From Spinacia oleracea (lineage: Eukaryota; Streptophyta; Magnoliopsida; Caryophyllales; Amaranthaceae), in the NCBI RefSeq assembly GCF_020520425.1, contig NC_079490.1, positions 1,488,001-1,552,000 of the forward strand: a stretch of DNA of 64,000 nt. Reading direction: 5' to 3'. The position numbers and the translations under genes were made by a program. The notes under the pieces are model-generated. The model made no database searches and was not told where the DNA came from. It saw only the letters and a program-made list of their open reading frames with translations. Below are positions 56,030-64,000 of this stretch, one piece after another. Within the stretch, counting starts at the first letter, position 1. Each line of letters starts with the position of its first letter.

Positions 56030-56270
56030 CTAGGGCTGGCAATCCCTGACCCGGCCCGTTAACCCGACCTAAAGTTACTGAGAAAAACCCGTACCCAACC
56101 TGAACCGAACCCGAATAACATGAAATCGATCCGATTTGACCCATTTATCATATTTTGTAGAAATTTTAAGTTTTACGGAGTACAATACTTCTGATATTTT
56201 TTGACACAACCCGAAATCAATCCGAAACCAAACCAGAACTTGGCCCATTGACCCGGATTGCCACCCCTAG
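56030..56270. mobile_element. Small hAT-like element, ACCCGA type
   Basis: Begins AGGGCTGGCAATCCCTGACC and ends GACCCGGATTGCCACCCCT. Same terminal motif and interior as 50275-50513. CCACAACT occurs just left of it and again at about 56278, which may be an 8-bp duplication if the right end extends to 56277; the flanks directly at the inverted repeats do not match. Confidence 0.6.
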
Positions 56271-56529
56271 CCAGATACCACAACTCCACAAGTAGAAATC
56301 CAAAAGGGCATTTGTTTTGACTCCTTCACTGTTGCTGCTATTTCTCAGCATATTCTATTGGAATTCTGGCTTTCAATACTCATGCAGGGCTTACATGGAG
56401 ATGGAGCCTGATTCAACAAATTTCTAATCTTTACATCTTTTTCTAATGAAGAATTGGCGGGTAGAGTTAATTCAGCATTTGGTAGATTGATCTTGTTTCC
56501 AAATCAACATGTCAAAGTCAACAGGGGTG

Positions 56530-56880
56530 TAAGTTCTGGTTTAGGGTCGAGTCGTTCAATTTTTACTAGTCTTTTCTTGGCATGTTTTTGGTTTTTGCAA
56601 TGAGAAATTCTCGAGACGTGATCATCATGAGCCCGGCCCAAAAATAGCTGTTTTGGGGCATAAATTTTAGGCCCGTTATTCCGGCACGGCACGATTCTTA
56701 CATTTTTTGGGTGGGTTTTGGGCAACTTATAAATTTTGCCAGCCAGAAAGCCCGCTATTACGGGCTGAATATTGGGCTTTGGACAGAAATTTTCAGCCTA
56801 AAGTTTGGCCCGGCCTGACCTTGTGGGCATAATATTTAAGTCCCGGCCCGCAATTTGATCAGGTCTAACATATAGCCATA
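56530..56880. repeat. GCCCGGCC-type degenerate repeat
   Basis: Run with CATGAGCCCGGCCCAAAAAT, TTTTTGGGTGGGTTTTGGGC and AGCCCGCTATTACGGGCT. It is homologous to 51140-51369, downstream of HMA5. Followed by a long poly-T at 56886-56910. Confidence 0.6.
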
Positions 56881-57388
56881 TACTAGTTTTTTTTTTTTTT
56901 TTTTTTTCCGGGGGCATATTTCTGGTTTTTGGAATGAGAAATTCTCGTTTGAAAAGCATATACAAGTACAAACCTTGTTTTGATTCTTGTCAGGTCAGAT
57001 TTTGAAAACTCTACTTGACAGTTTCTGTAGGAAAACAGATATTTGTGATTATTCTGAAACTAGCTTAATTTTCGATGTTTATGTCAAACAGTATAACCTG
57101 GATTTCAATTTTCCTTTGCTTCAATAGATCATTGATAAAGAAAGTTATGGTTGATATTGAATTTATATGTCTGTTGTCAAAGATTTTCTTATAACAGGAA
57201 GTTTCCTGGTTTCCCCCGTTCATAAGCTAACCCTGAAGAAAAGTATTCTGAACTTTGTTGAAGAGCTAAGAAATTATAAACGTGCAGAAAAGTTTCAGCT
57301 GTCTTAAGAAGAAGGTGAAGGTAATTAAGCAAGTCTAGAAACTTAAACCTGTTAAAGTAGCAACATTTTTCGGACCTCGGCTGTACTA

Positions 57389-57692
57389 TGTAAAGATGGT
57401 TATGGGTCGTGTCGGGCTGAGCTTCGGGTTGTGGGCCTTGGCCCGGCCCACACCATAGCCCACTTGTAACTTGTCGGGATGAAAATTACAAAAATGTTGC
57501 TCAGACACATGAGACCTCGGGTCGGGTCGGGTCGTTATGTCTGGGCCTAAATATACTCAATTTAGTGTGTGTTTTCAAAAAATGTGACTTATGCCCGACT
57601 CATGGCCCATAACTACGTGCTCGTGTCGAACCGTGCTTTTTTTGTGCCCCTGTTGTGCCTCGGCCGGCCCAGTCCAGTGCCATCTTTATGTA
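57389..57692. repeat. GGGTCGTGTCGGGC repeat, possible hAT-like element
   Basis: Bounded by TGTAAAGATGG and CCATCTTTATGTACA, inverted ends of about 12 bp, with GGGTCGGGTCGGG units inside. No convincing 8-bp target duplication was found. Confidence 0.55.
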
Positions 57693-59332
57693 CATGGAGG
57701 AGGAATAACCTGACTTTGGCAACGGTGAATGTGTAGGGGACCTAATCTAGTGAGAGCATACGAGCAACCCGTCTATTACCAACCTCCCTCGCGCCCCAAG
57801 TGGCTTGAATATGTTGCATCATTACGAAGAAAGTGAACTCGCTACCGATTTCTAGCTTAAGTTTTGACCAATTAGTTTTTGGTTTAGTAACCATAGCCAC
57901 AAAGAGCAATAGTATCAACGATAACTACTCAATATTCTATTAGGACGTTCAATATTTATTATACATCAAGATATAAGGAACTAGCCAACTAAAAACGGTG
58001 GTTTAATGATTTTTTAAATGGTACTCCCATTTTATTAAACTCCTAGATCTCACCCAAACAAATTTTGAAACTCGGAGTCCAAAATTATGGATGAAATAAT
58101 TTCAATCTCCAACATTGGATTGAGCAAGATGAATGATGGGCAATGTCAATAGAAGTTGCACACTTGCACATGTTGCATTATGTTGGGCAATTTGGCATGG
58201 CCCATGCACATGTCACATAATGCACACACAAGCATACAATAACAAAATAATTGTCAACTCGACCATAATAATCACACAATTTATCATTGAATTAAGTTTT
58301 AATTAGACCAATCCCCCTCAAAAAAGTTTTAATTAGACCACATGTATGTATCATATACTGAACCAACACTTATATTAGCATGTTATATTAGTCAGTTCAA
58401 CTACACAGGTCTACGCTTGAATCACTCTCAAACATTTGGTATTTGATGGAGTTTGATTTTAAGATGAGTTTCCCGTCAACATAGCGGTTTTATGAGACAA
58501 ACAACAGTTTTACTAGAACAACCCTATATAAGAGCGGTTTTATTAAGATAGCGGTTTTAGGACAAAAATAACTACCATGTGTAGCAGTGTTTTCTGACCA
58601 AAATCACTAGCTGGAGATAGTGGTTTTGCGGGTATAATCGTTAACTGAGATATCGACTTTTGTCTAGAAACGAACTTAGCTCCGATCCTACATGGACGTT
58701 AGTTTGGTAAATAAGTTATGTTTAGACACATAATGGAAAATAAGTTTTAAATGGACATTTATTTGGCAAATGAAAAAGATTGGTTCTTATTGAGTCGACC
58801 CTATTTCCTTGGAAACTAGGTGGAATATTACTTTAGATTAATTTGATTCATGGTTAAAAAAAGCCAAATTTCATAATTATATTTTGATGGGCCCAAACCG
58901 TAAATTTTAAGCACAACTTTTACATATACGATTCTCAAATTTGGTAGGTCAATCTTTTTTTCCCTTTTTTTTAATTAAAACAAATTGAAAATTTCATTGT
59001 GTGGAAATTATTTGCCTTTTCCATTCAATTTAGGGCCCAAAGCCATCTTTCCTGTAAATTGGCCGCCGTCCAATTTCGACCACCCATCCTCAAATAAAGG
59101 TCGTCAACTAGCCACTAATTAAAAACAAAAAAAAAACATTTTCCATTTTTCAAATATTAAAATGATATTAATTTAATTCCACGTCATTAACATCAACATC
59201 AAATAAAACACTAACCAAACTACTTCCACATAAAACCAAAGAATTAATCACATGGACTAATTCTCATTTCCCATTTTTTAGGCCTAATCCACCGTTGGTC
59301 AAAGATCGGACGGTGCAAAAGATAGGTAACAC
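57693..59332. other. Spacer upstream of nested MITEs
   Basis: No supported gene. At 58480-58680 AGCGGTTTTA motifs recur several times, recalling the cluster at 28320-28620. Confidence 0.4.
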
Positions 59333-60260
59333 TAGAACTGGTAAAATTGACTCGACTTCGGTTATTCAAATCAATTAATCCGTTGTGATACCCAGTTTTG
59401 ACACGAAACGACGACCCGAAGTAAACCGGTATCCGAAAACGATTATGACTGAAATGGAAACAGTTCTGAAATTGACTTGAATCGATATTACTTAATAACC
59501 AGACTCACCAGAACCAAATTATCAAGCCGAATCGACACACGAAATGAAATTACCGAATTGAATTGACCTGTAACGTCCAACCCCAAATATTAGCTAGTTT
59601 ACTACATCGTCACATGCTCTAACCCCAAAAACAAGATATAACCTCGAAAAACGTGACATGACCTGACCCAATAGGACCTAGACAAAATTGACTCGTATCT
59701 TAACCTGAATATTACCCGATCCTACCATACATAAACCAAATGGGCCCCACTCGAACTCATACCTGATCAGTTAGAGCTGGCAACATCTGACACGACACGA
59801 TAACACGACACGAACCGGACACGAAAACAGGGGGTTAGTGTCAAGGTTTACGACTATTTAATTAAACGGGTCAACACGACACATTTAATTAAATGGGTCA
59901 AGTTAGTTTTGAGATTATTAACACGAAACTGACACGACTTAAACCGATTAAGAAAAATCAACCAAAAAATTAATGTATTCGGTTACAAACCTTATAATAA
60001 AGTCTAACTTTATCGAACAAACACGACAACACGACACGAACCGGACACGAAAGAAACGGGTTTGTGTCAAGAGATTATGACACGATTAGTTAAATGAGTC
60101 AACACGACACAACACATTTATTAAATGGGTCGGGTTAGTATTGAGACTTTTCCAACCCGTTTATATTCGACACGACACGTTTACCAGCTCTATAATCAGT
60201 AACCGAAAATGTCAATAACCGATCCGATACCGATCCAAACGATCAATTTACCCGGCCCTA
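59333..60260. mobile_element. hAT-type MITE (outer), 928 bp
   Basis: Starts TAGAACTGGTAAAATTGA and ends TCAATTTACCCGGCCCTA, imperfect inverted repeats, with the exact 8-bp duplication GGTAACAC on both sides (59325-59332 and 60261-60268). The 8-bp duplication and TAG...CTA ends fit hAT. A second element is inserted within it. Confidence 0.9.
59772..60192. mobile_element. hAT-type MITE (inner), 421 bp
   Basis: Starts TAGAGCTGGCAACATCTG and ends CGTTTACCAGCTCTA. Flanked by TGATCAGT (59764-59771) and TAATCAGT (60193-60200), an 8-bp duplication with one mismatch. The interior carries two diverged copies of an ACACGACACGAACCGGACAC block (near 59800 and 60030), i.e. it is internally duplicated. Confidence 0.88.
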
Positions 60261-60319
60261 GGTAACACCCTAAAGTTTAATAGGGTTTACAACACACAAA
60301 CACTTCTAATCGGGCCTAT

Positions 60320-60355
60320 TATAAATATCTCTCACTAGAATAAACCCTTTATAAA
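60320..60355 (+). promoter_or_regulatory. TATA boxes of the ADP/ATP carrier gene
   Basis: TATAAATA at 60320-60327 and TATAAA at 60350-60355, followed by CT-rich leader sequence. The first is about 60 bp past the end of the outer MITE, so the MITE forms the immediate upstream promoter region. Confidence 0.6.
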
Positions 60356-61929
60356 GGAGTTTTACTTCTATTGCTCCAACCCTTTCTCTCCCAAACCCTC
60401 GCAACCACATTTCGTTCTCCTGCTTTCTCTCTCTTCCGTCCAGCAGCGGAAGCCGTTTGCAGGTTTCTCTCTCCTCTTTCTCTCTCTTATATACATGTTC
60501 TTTTTGTACATTTGACGATTCGTCGACAAAATTAAAGTTTGAATCTCATTTCGCATTTTCATTTTTGCGTAAGATTTCATGTTCGTTTCTTTTTCAATTT
60601 AGGTTTTTTGATTTGATATTGATGTGATTTTTTTGATTTGTGTCAGATTTCATGCTCACTTCTCAATTTTAGGTTTTTTGATTTGATTTTTGGATCTGTT
60701 AATGAATTTTTGTTTGAAATTTTGGATCGAATTTAGTTTTGCGTTTTCACTTGTTAGATCTCTAGATCTGACTTACTTTTTGTTGATTATCATGTTGTTT
60801 AGCTGGATCTGTTTGAAGTTTGTATTCCTGTGTGTTATTGTTGCTGATTTGATTGGATCATGAGTTAATCGCATTTAAATTGTAGATCTGTTGCGTTAAA
60901 CTTGTTGTTGGCTGTTTGCATCTGTACTGTTAAAGTTTAAAGCTTTGTGATTGGATTGTGTTGCGCTTTGCACGTTAGAGTTATTTGATTGTGATTTTAA
61001 ATCTGTTTCAGCTGTTTTGTTTTCAGATTTTACTGATGATTTTTCCGATTAGGGTTGAGATTAAATTTCCGAGGTTAATGAATCAAGTGCTAGGAATTAT
61101 TTGGTGAAATGTTTCTGTAATTATAAGATATATATCGAATTGCTATTTAATTGTCTGCAACGTTACATAGATTCAGCTTGAATTGTCAGGATCTAAACAT
61201 TTTAGGTTAGATTAGCACGATTTTAGTTGAAAATATAGTGTAAAAAGTATTTTAACAATGTCTGAGTGACTAATACCCAAGTCGGATACTTTTGATCAAT
61301 AGATTGTGCTAATAATTTGGATGAATATGAATGTATGACAGAATAACATAGATTGAGCTTGTAATTATGATGAATGAAGTGTTTTTGAGTAACATAGATT
61401 GAGCCAATTCACATGAATATGTTTTGTGTTGGGGTTCCCTACAATGATAGGTTTGCTTATGTGTTGATGTTGGCACTTTGCATATTAGCATTACTTGCTT
61501 GGATTGTGAATTGAGAAGTAAGCTTATTTTGTTTTCCCATTCATTAAAAGTTGTGAAGATCCAGTTAACATTTGATGATAACTTGATCTATGATAGTTTT
61601 GCAATTAATTTGTGTACAGACTACTGAATATGTTCAATAATGTTTGTTTGTGTACGCTTCCTGCTCATCTTTCCTTTGCCTTAATTGTGTTGTGACATAT
61701 TTTTTGCTCTGTTTTATGGCACAATATTCTGAGCTTAATGTTTTATATTGTGTTCTCAGGATCCAAATTAAACATAATGGCTGAAATATGTTTAAAAATG
61801 TTGATTTATTTACCCTCTCTACTCAACTTTCCTTTGCCTTGGAATGTATTGTGATGTTCCTTTTTCCTGGGTATATGTTCTGAGCTTAATGTGCTTATAT
61901 TGTGTTCTACAGGATACAAATTGAACGTA
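60356..61929 (+). promoter_or_regulatory. ADP/ATP carrier 5' UTR with leader intron
   Basis: CT-rich first leader exon ends GCAG|GTTTCTC (donor at 60463). The acceptor is TTCTACAG at 61912, 17 bp before the ATG. The T-rich intron contains a near-copy of the acceptor-start segment at 61660-61790 (TTCTCAG at 61759, ATG at 61777), tandem to 61812-61943. Confidence 0.7.
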
Positions 61930-61943
61930 ATGGCTGAGATGAA
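61660..61943 (+). repeat. Tandem duplication of splice acceptor and start codon
   Basis: Two units about 153 bp apart. Both contain CTTTCCTTTGCCTT, CTGAGCTTAATG and ATATTGTGTTCT, a CAG acceptor, GGAT(C/A)CAAATT and AATGGCTGA(A/G)AT. The spacing from acceptor to ATG is 17 bp in each. Only the second unit leads into the carrier frame; the first stops after 25 codons at 61852-61854. Confidence 0.85.
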
Positions 61944-63428
61944 CAACCAACCCTCAGTTATGCAGAAGGCTAGTGGTCTATCCCAGATCACTCAGTCTCG
62001 TTTCTGCGGGTCCCAGAACTCAGCCTTGGTACAAAGGAGGTTCGCCTATGGAAACTACTCCAATGCCGCTTTCCAATACCCAGCAACCCAAGATCTTTCT
62101 TTCGTTTCCAACATGGCTTCATCACCCGTTGTTGCATACGCTCCTGCTGAGAAAGGGCCCGCTGCTTTCGCCATTGATTTTCTCATGGGAGGAGTTTCAG
62201 CTGCCGTCTCCAAGACCGCTGCTGCCCCAATTGAGCGTGTTAAGCTGTTGATCCAGAACCAAGATGAGATGCTTAAGGCTGGTCGTCTATCTGAACCCTA
62301 CAAGGGTGTTGGTGACTGTTTCACCAGAACAATGAAGGATGAGGGTATGATCGCTTTGTGGAGAGGAAACACTGCCAATGTCATCCGTTATTTCCCCACT
62401 CAGGTGATTAAAAGTCTTAACCCTTGGTTTGTTCTGCTTAGTTATTCATTTTCCTATTTTCAGTGATCTATTTTTATACTATTTTAGTAAATGAAATTAA
62501 GAGCTAAAAGTAGTAAAATTGTTAATTAAACTAAATCATGGCACAGAATTAGAAATAGAGTAAATATATACAAAGACTACAACAATGTCCATGTTGTTTG
62601 AGTTTTTGGATTTCCTCCCTATTTTTCCCATTCAGGTAAATAAAAGTCTTAACCTTAGTTTTGTCTGCTCAGTTATTCATATATTTTCCTGTTTTCAGTG
62701 ATCTATTTTTATGTTATTTTAGTAAATGAAATTAAGAGCTAAAAGTAGTAAAATTGTTAATTATGACACAAAATAAGAAATAGAGTAAAAATATACAAGA
62801 AAAAACAATGTCCATCTTATTAGATTCATGTTTTGTGATTTTTTGGTATTTTCTTCCTTTCCACAAAAGAATTATAATGTTTTGCAAAAAATAATCACTA
62901 AAATTAAGCTTAATCACCATATGTTGGATCCCAACAAGTAAATGGTGCATTATCATCACAAGAACACAAGTTTTTCTTAGTTTTATCTCCTTAGTTATTC
63001 ATACATTTCCCTGTTTTCAGTGATCTTAACAGTGTTAACCTTTTCTTTTACAGGCCTTGAACTTTGCCTTCAAGGATTACTTCAAAAGAATGTTCAACTT
63101 CAAGAAGGACAAGGATGGTTACTGGAAGTGGTTTGCCGGTAACTTGGGATCTGGTGGTGCTGCTGGTGCCTCTTCCTTGTTCTTTGTCTACTCCTTGGAT
63201 TACGCCCGTACCCGTCTTGCTAACGACTCAAAATCTGCCAAGAAGGGAGGAGGTGACAGGCAATTCAACGGTCTTGTTGATGTTTACCGTAAGACATGGG
63301 CCTCAGATGGGCTTGCCGGTCTTTACCGTGGGTTTAACATCTCTTGTGTTGGTATCATTGTCTACCGTGGGTTGTACTTTGGTCTTTACGATTCAGTGAA
63401 GCCCGTTCTTTTGACCGGAAAGTTGGAG
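61930..63428 (+). CDS. Mitochondrial ADP/ATP carrier (AAC), partial
   Basis: Exon 1 61930-62403 and exon 2 63054-63428, in phase, encode 283 residues; the donor at 63429 leads to a last exon outside the window. The carrier exchanges cytosolic ADP for matrix ATP across the inner mitochondrial membrane. Residues 1 to about 75 form the removable plant N-terminal extension ([10 protein letters not shown] start). The first carrier repeat has P-I-E-R-V-K at 100-105 and LIQNQ; the second has SLDYARTRL. The diagnostic RRRMMM signature belongs to the third repeat and cannot be seen here. Sequence is highly conserved, no defect in what is visible. The start is chosen by family similarity and by the acceptor 17 bp upstream. 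Confidence 0.95.
62404..63053 (+). repeat. Tandem duplication in AAC intron 1
   Basis: About 130 bp starting at the donor (CAGGTGATTAAAAGTCTTAA) recurs at 62634-62763 (CAGGTAAATAAAAGTCTTAA), sharing TTTTCAGTGATCTATTTTTAT and GAGCTAAAAGTAGTAAAATT. A third partial copy is at 62970-63030 (TTATTCATACATTTCCCTG, TTTTCAGTGATCT). The duplicated donor and TTTTCAG acceptor-like sites lie inside the intron. Confidence 0.85.
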
Positions 63429-64000
63429 GTTAGTTATTTATATAATTTTGTTTTTGCAACTCCTTTTGCTTTATTGGGCCTAGTTTTGTGTTTCACTGTT
63501 TCAGAGTATTACTACAGGTAGAATAGTTCTGTTGGACTGCTACAGATTATATCATTCTTTTTGTACTTATTTGCTGATTTGACCTGTTCTCACGTCTTCC
63601 CATGCTTGCATATTATGTATTTTGTTAAGAAGATAAATCGTAACAGACTAATACGAGACTAAGGAACATTAATGCATGAATAGAGTAGAATGTATTTTCC
63701 AAAGTAATGATATTAGAAATATTATGTTTTCCACCCCTCTTCACGATTAAGGCCTCGTTTGGTTGGGTTTCTGAAGTAATGGTATGATAAATATTATGTT
63801 TTCCACCTCTCTTTCACAACACCACTAAGACTTTGTTTTGTAGGGTGTAAAATGTTTTCATGGAAAACAATGTTTCCCATTTAAATTTATTTTACCTTGT
63901 TTTGTTTTGACAAGGGATAAAAAACAATTTTCCATGACTCCCGCAAAGGTGGGAAAAGCTTTTCCGTTTGAAAGAGAGGGAAATCACTTTTCCACCTATC
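63429..64000 (+). other. AAC intron 2, partial
   Basis: Intronic sequence to the window edge. From about 63700 it contains GAAATATTATGTTTTCCACC twice (63715 and 63790) and GGAAAACA/TTTTCC palindromic sequence similar to the MITE at 35577-35902, so another MITE probably extends past the window. Confidence 0.5.

Noticed and set aside
60368-60580. 70-codon minus-strand frame
   Set aside because: Antisense to the CT-rich leader and intron start of the carrier gene; Arg/Glu-rich because of the pyrimidine bias.

Overview
This is a plant nuclear window. The genes are split by GT-AG introns and encode plant families: a chloroplast outer-envelope Omp85 protein, a copper P1B-ATPase, an MSL channel, a trihelix factor and a mitochondrial ADP/ATP carrier. 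The intergenic DNA is packed with LTR retrotransposons, MITEs, a SINE and Helitrons. My guess is a eudicot, perhaps Amaranthaceae/Caryophyllales, but that rests on general impression rather than any diagnostic sequence.

Layout. 1-11787: an apparently intact, very young Ty1/copia element on the minus strand (gag-pol 5489-1524, 5' LTR 8356-9695, 3' LTR cut by the window edge). It is inserted in the 3' part of an older related element that points the other way (9696-11787). 11788-19500: decayed repeats. Two duplicated blocks carry minus-strand coding relics of a family I do not recognise, with a Ty3-like LTR end between them, a Stowaway MITE, a palindromic minisatellite and degenerate ACCCGA-type repeats. 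19881-26910 (-): complete OEP80/TOC75-V gene, 16 exons, 688 aa. 27-30 kb: repeats, a nested Stowaway-like MITE and a Helitron-like piece. 30.0-32.06 kb: truncated pseudogene copy of the copper ATPase. 33392-38353 (+): divergent MSL10-like mechanosensitive channel gene, 5 exons, 873 aa. 38562-40997: non-autonomous Helitron with a canonical 3' hairpin-CTAG end. 44003-50934 (+): HMA5-like Cu+-ATPase, 8 exons, 966 aa, with several MITEs in its introns and a duplicated 3' end downstream. 53331-54683 (+): trihelix-type transcription factor with a 5'UTR intron. 55460-55627: tRNA-derived SINE with a perfect 12-bp target duplication. 59333-60260: two nested hAT-type MITEs with 8-bp target duplications, ending about 60 bp before the TATA box of the ADP/ATP carrier gene (61930 onward; its last exon lies beyond the window).

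The genes do not form a pathway. The two copper-ATPase copies flank the MSL gene and record a local duplication in which one copy died. I found no operon-like or defence-like system. The most unusual items are the duplicated splice-acceptor/start-codon segment of the carrier gene, the MSL paralogue with extra N-terminal membrane segments, the partial ATPase duplications, the GC-rich minisatellite in the copia leader, and the unidentified duplicated coding relic at 12-18 kb. All exon models were built by eye from splice signals, reading-frame continuity and recalled family similarity; no alignment was run.
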